DNA of 41,888 bases from Oscillospiraceae bacterium (GTDB lineage Bacteria; Bacillota; Clostridia; Oscillospirales; Oscillospiraceae): positions 1 to 41,888 of the forward strand of contig SVMM01000022.1 of NCBI GenBank assembly GCA_015067435.1. Direction: 5' to 3'. Positions 15,686 to 22,700 of the stretch are shown in pieces. Positions within the stretch are counted from its first letter, which is position 1. The number at the start of each line of letters is the position of its first letter. A model generated the notes under the pieces. That model saw only the letters and a list, made by a program, of their open reading frames with translations. It did no database searches and was not told the origin of the DNA. Made by a program: the position numbers and the translations under genes.

Positions 15686-17205
15686 GCCTTATGACCTCCG
15701 ATCTGGCCGTTGCGCTCCCTCGTCATCGCGCCGTCCTCGAAGTTCATGCCTTTGAGGATGGCGTTTTTTCCATACTTCTTTTGAATGGCGAGAATGGCGG
15801 TCTGGCGCTTCTTCTCACGCTCCCGTGCGGCCTTGTCCTCCGCCTCACGCTCCTCGACGCGGGTATAATCCGAGAACAGGTCAAGCTGCTCCGCCTTCGG
15901 CTCCTCCGGCGCGTCGCCCTCCGGCAGCACGCGGCCCGCGACGACGTAAACGCGCCGCACCAGCAATTTTGGATCGACGATGCGGTCGTAGAGCTTCATC
16001 GCCGCCGCGACGATCTCCCGCGACGAGGAGGTGTAGCGCGGCAGATTCTCCGTGCCGTGCGCGTGCTTCGGCACCCTGCGCCCGTAATGATCCACCATGA
16101 CCTTGCCGTGGTATGCCTCGCGCCGCGCGGGATCGGTGAGGTTTTCGATGTCGTAGCCTATCGTCAGCACGACTTGGTTGGTGACAAGTCCCTTGTCCAC
16201 AAGGTCAAGGCTCAGAAGATCGGTCATCTCGCGCACGATCAGCTTGCCGCCCTCGAAGTCGTAGGGGCGCTGGAGCACCTGCCCGGAGCCGAGGCTGTTG
16301 CTCTCGGAACGGTATGCCTTGATCTCCTTCATCGTGCAGGGCTCCCAGCCCCAGGCGTGGTCGATCAGCAGCTCGGCGTTGACGCCGAACAGGTCGTAGA
16401 GCAGTTCCTCGTTGTAGTATCCAAGCGGCGAACCCTCGGAGCAGCGCGCCACGTCGCCCATCGTATACATCCCATGTGCCGCGAGCTTCTTGGCGATGCC
16501 GGGGCCGACGCGCCAAATGTCCGTGATCGGCTCATGTCCCCAAAGTTGCCGGCGATACTCCATCTCGTCAAGCTCCGCGATGCGAACGCCGTCGCGGTCG
16601 GCGGGGATGTGCTTCGCCACCACGTCCATAGCGACCTTGGAGAGAAAGAGGTTCGTCCCAATGCCCGCCGTCGCCGTGATGCCCGTGGTGTGCAGCACAT
16701 CGCGGATCATCGTCATGGCAAGCTCGTGCGCGGTCATCTTGTGGAGCGTCAGGTACTCCGTCACGTCCATGAATACCTCGTCGATAGAATAGACGTGGAT
16801 ATGCTCCGGCGCAACGTATTTCAGGTAGATTTTGTAGATGTCGGTGCTGACCTTCTTATACCGCGCCATGCGTGGCGGCGCGACAATGTAGTCCACCGCC
16901 ACGGTCGGATCGGAGCGCGTCACGGTATCGTCGTAGATGCGGACATAGAGCTTGCCCTCCGGCGACCGACGCTCGCGCTGCGCGTTGACTTCGCACACCT
17001 TCTGCACGACCTCAAAGAGTCGCGGCCTTCCGGGGATGCCGTAGGCTTTGAGCGACGGCGACACCGCGAGGCAGATGGTCTTGTCCGTGCGGCTCTTGTC
17101 CGCCACGACGAGGTTGGTGGTCAGCGGATCAAGCCCGCGATCCACGCACTCGACGCTCGCGTAGAAGCTTTTGAGGTCTATTGCAACGTAGATACGCCCC
17201 GCCAT
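15682..17205 (-). CDS. Y-family DNA polymerase (UvrX/UmuC/DinB-like)
   Basis: 507 residues, ATG at 17205 after GGGAGGCGG. The palm-domain acidic residues are visible: Asp10 (YVAIDLKSFYASVE) and Asp142-Glu143 (HVYSIDEVFMDV). The C-terminus has a clamp-binding motif QLDLF at about 440-444, followed by a charged helix. It performs error-prone bypass of damaged bases. Head of the pol-yolD-yedK operon. The promoter at 17238-17266 is overlapped by a LexA-like palindrome, so SOS induction is likely. Length and sequence are closer to the Gram-positive UvrX group than to classical DinB. Confidence 0.92.
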   Translation of the reverse strand: MAGRIYVAIDLKSFYASVECVDRGLDPLTTNLVVADKSRTDKTICLAVSPSLKAYGIPGRPRLFEVVQKVCEVNAQRERRSPEGKLYVRIYDDTVTRSDPTVAVDYIVAPPRMARYKKVSTDIYKIYLKYVAPEHIHVYSIDEVFMDVTEYLTLHKMTAHELAMTMIRDVLHTTGITATAGIGTNLFLSKVAMDVVAKHIPADRDGVRIAELDEMEYRRQLWGHEPITDIWRVGPGIAKKLAAHGMYTMGDVARCSEGSPLGYYNEELLYDLFGVNAELLIDHAWGWEPCTMKEIKAYRSESNSLGSGQVLQRPYDFEGGKLIVREMTDLLSLDLVDKGLVTNQVVLTIGYDIENLTDPARREAYHGKVMVDHYGRRVPKHAHGTENLPRYTSSSREIVAAAMKLYDRIVDPKLLVRRVYVVAGRVLPEGDAPEEPKAEQLDLFSDYTRVEEREAEDKAAREREKKRQTAILAIQKKYGKNAILKGMNFEDGAMTRERNGQIGGHKA

Positions 17206-17237
17206 GCCGACCGCCTCCCTCGGATGAAAGTAACGCC

Positions 17238-17266
17238 ATCATATCACAGAGGAACGCAAAAAGCAA
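17238..17266 (-). promoter_or_regulatory. Promoter of the polymerase operon
   Basis: Minus strand: -35 TTGCTT (17261-17266), 17-bp spacer, -10 TATGAT (17238-17243), about 30 bp before the polymerase start. Confidence 0.75.
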
Positions 17267-17277
17267 ACAAATGTTTC
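17264..17277. promoter_or_regulatory. LexA-like operator candidate
   Basis: AAACAAATGTTT at 17265-17276 is a palindrome with the AAC-N4-GTT core of the Firmicutes LexA box (full consensus CGAAC-N4-GTTCG). The outer bases differ from consensus. It overlaps the -35 of the polymerase promoter, as a repressor site would. Confidence 0.5.
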
Positions 17278-17292
17278 ATAGCAATTTATGGA

Positions 17293-17324
17293 AACGCGCG
17301 CCCGATTCGCTTCGGACGCGCGTT
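17293..17324 (-). terminator. Terminator after the first XRE gene
   Basis: AACGCGCG (17293-17300) pairs with CGCGCGTT (17317-17324), with an inner CCGA/TCGG pair. It overlaps the stop codon of the leftward XRE gene. The T-run is weak. Confidence 0.5.
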
Positions 17325-17565
17325 AATCGTTCCCGTTTTCCGCCTCGCGCTCGATGCGCTCGACCAGCTCGTGCGGCGCGAGGTCAAAGGCGCAGGCAAT
17401 GCGCCAGATGGTCTCGAAGTTGGGCTGCTTCGCGCCGCTTTCGATCATGGAGATATGGCTGCGCGCCAATCCCGCCAAGCCGCTGAATACTTCCTGTGAC
17501 AAGCCCTTTTCCTGCCGTAGCTTGTAAACGGTTCGCGCAACCGCCATGTTGTCAAAGTCTATCAT
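17323..17565 (-). CDS. XRE-family transcriptional regulator
   Basis: 80 residues from the ATG at 17565 (GAGGGGTG about 7 nt upstream). The helix-turn-helix is clear: VYKLRQEKGLSQEVFSGLAG, then LARSHISMIESGAKQPNFET. There is no extra domain beyond a short charged tail, so it is probably a simple repressor. A palindrome at 17611-17630 in its upstream region is a likely site for it. It lies just upstream of the SOS-type operon, on the same strand. Confidence 0.85.
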   Translation of the reverse strand: MIDFDNMAVARTVYKLRQEKGLSQEVFSGLAGLARSHISMIESGAKQPNFETIWRIACAFDLAPHELVERIEREAENGND

Positions 17566-17610
17566 CGCAGACACCCCTCGTAACAACAGTAAAGGCAAAG
17601 CCTCGATTTA

Positions 17611-17630
17611 TTGTCTACGATGATAGACAA
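17611..17630. promoter_or_regulatory. Palindromic operator candidate
   Basis: TTGTCTA (17611-17617) and TAGACAA (17624-17630) are perfect inverted halves around 6 bp, 45 bp before the XRE start at 17565. Probably the autoregulatory site of that protein. Confidence 0.5.
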
Positions 17631-17663
17631 ATTTATGAAAGTGTGCTATTCTTGCGGTTAGAG

Positions 17664-17688
17664 CAAAAGCGCCGCCCGAAGGCGGCGC
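17664..17688 (-). terminator. Terminator after the second XRE gene
   Basis: GCGCCGCC (17669-17676) / CGAA / GGCGGCGC (17681-17688), followed on the minus strand by CTTTTGC. It lies 5 nt past the stop of the leftward gene. Confidence 0.7.
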
Positions 17689-17693
17689 AGGCA

Positions 17694-17933
17694 TCATGGC
17701 TCCAGATTACTTTCCTCAAACAGCGGCGAGTTGAAGAAATCGCTGATACTGATATTCAATCCTTGACACATCTCGTGGATGATGCGGAGTTTTACGGAAT
17801 CGTAGGCGCAGTTGATGACATTGCCAATGGTCGATTTTGGCACGCCGCTTTTCATGTAAAGCTGGTACTGCGTCATTCCGCGCGCTTTCAAAAGCTCGAT
17901 CAGTCGTTCGCTGATTGCCTCATTCAACTGCAT
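17694..17933 (-). CDS. XRE-family transcriptional regulator
   Basis: 79 residues. The HTH core is RLIELLKARGMTQYQLYMKS then GVPKSTIGNVINCAYDSVKL, followed by GLNISISDFF, typical of Cro/C1-type regulators. It is divergent from the SLOG gene at 18054. The shared 120-bp region carries two exact copies of a 13-mer (17950 and 17997), probably its operators. Confidence 0.85.
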   Translation of the reverse strand: MQLNEAISERLIELLKARGMTQYQLYMKSGVPKSTIGNVINCAYDSVKLRIIHEMCQGLNISISDFFNSPLFEESNLEP

Positions 17934-17949
17934 TTCATCACCGCTCGTT

Positions 17950-18009
17950 CCTGTAACTGTACCAATAATTATAGGTAAGTGGTTTGAAAAATAGTCCCTG
18001 TAACTGTAC
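17950..18009. promoter_or_regulatory. Paired operator repeats in a divergent promoter region
   Basis: CCTGTAACTGTAC occurs at 17950-17962 and 17997-18009, 47 bp apart. Each contains GTA-N4-TAC. The second copy ends 14 bp before TATGAT (18023-18028), a likely -10 for the rightward SLOG gene, so a repressor bound there would block it. Confidence 0.55.
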
Positions 18010-18053
18010 TATTGTGTTGAACTATGATAAAGTAAGCGCGGAGGTGCGATGCT

Positions 18054-18500
18054 ATGCCAAGCTGCTTTTTCATCGGGCACCGCAACGCGCCCGAAACGCT
18101 GCGTCCGCTGCTGGACGCAGCAGTAGAGCGCCATATCGCGGAATATGGCGTTACCGAGTTTGTCGCCGGACACTACGGGCGCTTCGACTATATGGCGGCG
18201 GGCGCGGTGCGGCGGGCAAAGGAGCGCCACCCGGACGTGATACTCACGCTGCTCTTGCCCTACTATCCGTTCGACCACGATACCGGCGACTATGACCGCA
18301 CCTATTACCCGGAGGGCATGGAGACTGTACCGAAGCCCTTTGCCATCGTCCGCGCCAACGAGTACATGATAAAAACCTGCGAATACCTCATTTGCTACGA
18401 CGCGGGGCTTGTCGGCAACACCGGCAGGCTCGTCAAGCGCGCGCTGCGGCGGCAAGCGAAAGGAGAAATGCGCGTTGAAAACCTCACGGAGCTTCTATAA
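18054..18500 (+). CDS. SLOG-fold protein (DUF1273/YpsA-like)
   Basis: 148 residues, ATG at 18054 after GGAGGTG. It opens with a Rossmann-like strand (MPSCFFIGHRNAPETLRPLL), then EFVAGHYGRFDYMAAGAV and ICYDAGLVGNTGRLVKRAL, matching the SLOG superfamily that binds nucleotides or nucleotide signals. Members occur often on mobile elements; their function is mostly unknown. It follows the operator-rich divergent region and precedes the recombinase gene by 78 bp. Confidence 0.7.
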   Translation: MPSCFFIGHRNAPETLRPLLDAAVERHIAEYGVTEFVAGHYGRFDYMAAGAVRRAKERHPDVILTLLLPYYPFDHDTGDYDRTYYPEGMETVPKPFAIVRANEYMIKTCEYLICYDAGLVGNTGRLVKRALRRQAKGEMRVENLTELL

Positions 18501-18578
18501 ACAGATCACATAAACCCCCGAAAAACGGGCATGATATACTATTCTTTTACCCATTTTACGGAAAAAGGAGAACAAATC

Positions 18579-19415
18579 ATGCTCGTTTTTACTGACGCTG
18601 ACATAGACTGCTTTGCTCTTTCCCTTGCCGAGCGGGAGTACAGCGCCGCCACGGTTTCGCAGTATGCGCGCTGCGCGCGGCTGCTGATGGACTTTTCACC
18701 CGGCGGCGTTGCCGACCGCGCGGCGCTGGCGGGGTTTCGGGACTACCTCGCGGCGCGCGGCTACGCCCCCGCAAGCGTCAACGCCGTTCTCGGCGCGGTC
18801 AACCGCTTTTTGTCGTTCCTCGGCTCGGACTGGCGGCTCAAATATCAGCGCGTCCAGTGCAAGACCTTCCTGCCAGCCGACCGGGAACTGACCCACAGGG
18901 AGTATGAGCGCATGGTACGCGCCGCCGAACAAAGCGGCGACGAACGCCTTGCGCTGCTAATCCAGACGCTCTGCGCTCTCGGGCTGCGGGTCAGCGAGCT
19001 GGGGGCGATCACCGTGGAGAGCCTGCGGCGCGGCGAAGCCGCCATCCAGAACAAAGGCAAGCTCCGCGCCATCCTCATTCCCCACGCGCTGGCGAAGAAG
19101 CTGAAAGCCTACTGCGAACGGCGGGGCGTCACCAGCGGCAGCGTGTTCGTCACCCGGACGGGCAAGCCGCTGGACCGCTCGAACGTCTGGAAGATGCTCA
19201 AAAAGCTGGCGGAGGTAGCAAAGGTAGCGGCGAAGAAAGTCTTTCCGCACAACCTGCGCCACCTGTTCGCCCGGACGCACTACGACCGATTCCGCGACCT
19301 CGCCCGCCTCGCGGACATCCTCGGCCACAGCAGCGTGGACACCACCCGCATCTACACGAGGCGAAGCGGGCAAGAAGAAAGGCGGCAGCTGGGTCAGCTC
19401 CGCCTGATTTTATGA
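18579..19415 (+). CDS. Tyrosine recombinase, probable DNA invertase for the adjacent promoter switch
   Basis: 278 residues; the ATG at 18579 follows AAAAAGGAG. All catalytic residues are present: Arg137 (LGLRVSEL), Lys161 (QNKGK), His224-Arg227 (HNLRHLF), His250 (LGHSS) and nucleophile Tyr259 (TRIYTRR). It is short, with a SAM-like core-binding domain (residues about 5-85) and no arm-binding domain, as in XerC/D and simple invertases rather than ICE integrases. It is separate from the ICE integrase at 28409. Its 3' end lies 83 bp from a perfect inverted-repeat pair that brackets a promoter, so its likely job is to flip that segment. TATACT at 18535-18540 may be its -10. Confidence 0.85.
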   Translation: MLVFTDADIDCFALSLAEREYSAATVSQYARCARLLMDFSPGGVADRAALAGFRDYLAARGYAPASVNAVLGAVNRFLSFLGSDWRLKYQRVQCKTFLPADRELTHREYERMVRAAEQSGDERLALLIQTLCALGLRVSELGAITVESLRRGEAAIQNKGKLRAILIPHALAKKLKAYCERRGVTSGSVFVTRTGKPLDRSNVWKMLKKLAEVAKVAAKKVFPHNLRHLFARTHYDRFRDLARLADILGHSSVDTTRIYTRRSGQEERRQLGQLRLIL

Positions 19416-19421
19416 AGCCAT

Positions 19422-19455
19422 ATTTCGCGGTTGCCGCGCCAGCGGCGAGCGAAAT
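19422..19455 (-). repeat. REP-like hairpin repeat, solitary copy
   Basis: Outer arms ATTTCG (19422-19427) and CGAAAT (19450-19455), inner arms GCCGC/GCGGC. Read on the minus strand it matches the repeats at 39306-39423 (shared core GATCGCC-like start, CTCGCCGC, GCGGCAACCG). It lies just after the recombinase stop and may also act as its terminator. Confidence 0.6.
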
Positions 19456-19498
19456 GGCGACCAGCGTACTTTTTTCGAAGGGAATAAGTACAACATAA

Positions 19499-19515
19499 TG
19501 TGTATTATGTGGTAA
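19499..19515 (+). repeat. Left inverted repeat (IRL) of the promoter switch
   Basis: TGTGTATTATGTGGTAA, identical to the reverse complement of 19730-19746. The left copy also forms ACATAAT (19493-19499) / ATTATGT (19504-19510). Confidence 0.9.
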
Positions 19516-19536
19516 TTACATAACTAAAGTGCCTAC

Positions 19537-19565
19537 AGTATAGCAAAAACCCGCACAAAAATCAA
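19537..19565 (-). promoter_or_regulatory. Sigma-A promoter inside the invertible segment, pointing away from the surface-protein gene
   Basis: Minus strand: -35 TTGATT (19560-19565), exactly 17 bp, -10 TATACT (19537-19542). Transcription would start near 19530 and run left across IRL and antisense into the recombinase gene. After inversion it would start about 80 nt before the ATG at 19794. Confidence 0.75.
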
Positions 19566-19611
19566 CGCATTTTTGCGTGATTTCGCGGTTTCCCGGTTTT
19601 TGCGGGCATGG

Positions 19612-19667
19612 CAGCACAGCCGGACGCCTTTCATTTTTGACGTTCGGCTTGTCGTGCTGTCTTTTTT
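19612..19667 (+). terminator. Terminator inside the invertible segment, facing the surface-protein gene
   Basis: CAGCAC (19612-19617) pairs with GTGCTG (19654-19659) with further inner pairing, followed by TTTTTT (19662-19667). There is no T-run on the other strand. In this orientation it blocks read-through from the recombinase gene. Confidence 0.7.
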
Positions 19668-19729
19668 CGGAAAAACGCGGCGTTCCCGCTCGTTTTCCGC
19701 GCCCGTTTCGGCGCGTCCCGGCGCGGCGT

Positions 19730-19746
19730 TTACCACATAATACACA
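19730..19746 (-). repeat. Right inverted repeat (IRR) of the promoter switch
   Basis: TTACCACATAATACACA, the exact reverse complement of 19499-19515. It lies 47 bp before the surface-protein start codon. Confidence 0.9.
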
Positions 19747-19793
19747 ATCTGTGGTAAACGCAACCGCAACGGCGGGAAACGGAGGTACCGGAT

Positions 19794-22700
19794 ATGAAAC
19801 AAACAGGAAGAAAACTCACAAGCTGGCTTTTGACGCTGGCGATGCTCGTCGGGCTGCTGCCCGCGACGGTGCTGCCCGCTCGGGCGAACATAACGGTGAC
19901 GACGCTGACCAGTTCGACGGGGCGGCCGCTTTCTTCCGGCGTTTACTATGTGAATGAGAGCGTCACATTTACCGGCTCTGCGGGGAACCCGGGCCTTGCT
20001 ATCGCGTCCGGCGCGACGGTCTACATCTACGTCCAGGCGGATAAGACGCTCACCGCTACGGGCGGGAACGCGAGCGGAAAGACCGGCGGCGGCGCGGGTA
20101 TTCTGGTGCCCTCCGGCAGCACCCTGTACCTGCTGGGTGAGGGCTCTGTAGTAGCCAAAGGCGGCGACGCGGCGAACGGCACGGCAGGCGTCAATGGTAG
20201 CGGCGGAACAGTGAACTACATTAACGATAATGGCCGTAGGTCTTACGCACAAGGTGGCAACGGCGGCAACGGCGGCAACGGCGGCGGAGGCGCGGGCGCA
20301 GGGATCGGTAGCAACGGCGGCAACGGCGGCAACGGCGGCAGCGGCGGTAGAAAGGGAGAACTGGGTTGGAATAATGGTAGTACAACTGGTATGCTTTCGG
20401 CAACAAATGGCTCCGCCGGAGGTAGCGGTACTGCCGCCGCTGCCTTTGGCAGCATATATGTCCAGACCAGATTATCAATAACCGCAACGGGCGGCAGCGG
20501 CAAGTCCACATCCTGGGGCAGCAACGGAAGTGGAGGCGCAATCAGCGGAACGAAGCAGCATATTTCGGGTGGAATGACTTTTCAGGCTACCGGCGGTGGA
20601 GGCGGCGGAGGCGGCCAGGGCGGCGGAGCCGGTGCGAACTATGGGAGCGGCGGCACAGGCGGCGGAGGCGGCGGAGGCGGCGGAGGCGGCGCCGCTGGTT
20701 ATGCCAATTTGAATCCCACCGCTGGTCAGAGTGGCAGCAATGGAGCCGGGGGGAAGGGCGGCTATCTCAATATGACTTCTGATTGGAATATGGGACCTCA
20801 AACCACCGGCGGAACCAAGGGCAGTGGCGGCAGCACGGGCGCGTCCGTGCAGCCAACCTCCGTCAACTACTATACGGTCACCTTTACCGACGCTTCCGCA
20901 AATGCTGAACAGTCGTATCTGTTCTGGAAAGAGGGCGTTACCGTCACCGTACCGTCGTCGTACACGCCGCCTGTTGGCAAAATCTTCCAAAACAAATGGA
21001 AGGTCACCACGGCGGGTACTTTTGTGGGCAACGAGGTGTCTCCCCCGCTGACAACGGTCAATGAGGAGTATGACAACGGCGCGACCATCACCATCGCGCC
21101 GGGTACGAAGGGCAACATCATCCTGACTGCGGTGACGAAGGATGTGGAAGCACCTGTCATCGACCCGCAGCCCATCGCCAGCCTCACCGGTTGGACCTAC
21201 GGCGACGCGGTGGCCGCGGCGAGCCGCACCTTGTCCGTCGCCGCCACCGTCAGCGACGGCGGCACGCTGTCCTACCAGTGGTACAGCAACACCGCCAACA
21301 GCAACAGCGGCGGCACCGAGATCGACGACGCGACGGGAACGAGCTACACCGTCCCCGACGGCACGGGTACAAATGCGGGCACGCACTATTACTACTGCGT
21401 GGTGACCAACACGCTGAGTGGAGGCACCAACAAAACGGCGAGCAGCGTAGCGTCGCTGACCGTGGGGCCAAAGACGGTCACGCTGGAATGGGGCGCGCAC
21501 GAATTTACCTACGACGGCACAGCGCAGAAGCCCTCGGCAAGCGTGAGCAATCTGGAAGGCGGCGACACCTGCGCCGTGACCGTCACGGGTGGGGAGACCA
21601 ATTCCAACGCAAAAGCGGGCAACACGAATTACACCGCGACGGCAACGGCACTGAGCAATACAAATTACACGCTAACGGGAACGACCAACTCGACGCAGAC
21701 CTTCACCATCGCGCAGCGCCCTGTCACCATCACGGCGAAGCCGCAGAGCGTGGAGCTGAACGCCCCCATTGAGACAGGCACGGATCAGGTGGTGTGCGAC
21801 ACCGAGCTTTTGCCCGCCACCGACAGCCTGACCGCAATCACGCTGACGCCGACCGAACGGGACGCCCTCACCACGACAGGGACGATCACGCCCAGCGCCG
21901 CGACCATCGAAAACGGCGGCGCTGACGCGACGGACAACTATGAAATCACCTATGTCAACGGCAATCTGACCGTCACAAAGGGCAATCCCGTTGTGAACGT
22001 GACCGCGCCGACCGCCTCCGAAATCATCTACGGCGATACGCTGAGCATGAGCAATCTGTCGCTGGACGGCAAAATGAAGGACGCGCATACCGGCGCGGAA
22101 GTACCCGGCACGTTCGCATGGGAGACAGGCACGACCGTCCCCGACGCGACGCAGGGCAGCCCCGCAAGCTATACAGTCCGATTCACACCGGACGAAAGCT
22201 TCGCCACGCTCTATGAGGCAACGACCATCGAAGTCCCTGTCACGGTGGCAAAGCGCGTTGTTGAGCTGAACTGGGGCAATAACGCATTCACCTACAACAG
22301 CGAGGCGCAGAAGCCCGCCGCCACTGTGACAAACCTTGTCACAGATAGGGGCGACACAACGGAGACGGTTGCCGTGACCGTCACGGGCGAGCAGACCGAT
22401 TCCAACGCGAAAGCGGGCAACACGGAATACACCGCCACGGCGTCGGGGCTGACCGGCGACCGCGCGGCGAACTATACGCTGGAAGGTACGACGAACCCGA
22501 CGCAGACCTTCACCATCGCGCAAAAGGCAATCACCATCACCGCGCAGGATCAGACCGCGCAGTGCGGCGACGACCACGCGGACGGCAACGAGAATATCAA
22601 GATCACGAGCGACGGCTCTGCCGCCACCATGGTCGAGGCGGCGATCTCGGCGGCGGTCACGGTGGCGACGCTCGCGGAGGGCGACAAGCTGACCTCCATC

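Larger units (their letters stand above)
19499..19746. other. Invertible promoter segment bounded by 17-bp inverted repeats
   Basis: TGTGTATTATGTGGTAA at 19499-19515 is repeated as its exact reverse complement at 19730-19746, enclosing 214 bp. The right copy sits in a recombinase-type site: arms TTTACCACA (19729-19737) and TGTGGTAAA (19750-19758) around 12 bp. The left copy has a partly matching second arm. The segment holds one promoter and one terminator, both placed to keep the downstream gene off in this orientation. It lies between a tyrosine recombinase and a giant surface-protein gene whose ribosome-binding site (19781-19786) is outside the segment, so inversion would change transcription only. 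Confidence 0.82.

Noticed and set aside
15691-17499. A 602-codon plus-strand frame antisense to the polymerase operon
   Set aside because: It runs through three clearly coding minus-strand genes and has no recognisable domain.
18579-19415. The recombinase as a second ICE integrase or a degraded one
   Set aside because: All catalytic residues are intact, it lacks an arm-binding domain and it sits beside inverted repeats and not at an element end, so an invertase role fits better.
19545-19592. Imperfect stem-loop with AAACC/GGTTT and ACGCA/TGCGT pairs inside the invertible segment
   Set aside because: It overlaps the -35 of the promoter, so it may matter, but pairing is patchy and no clear role can be assigned.
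20240-20700. Short GGC-rich repeats that at first look like a repeat array
   Set aside because: Units are 3-9 bp, in frame, and encode the Gly-rich part of the surface protein; there are no spacers as in CRISPR.
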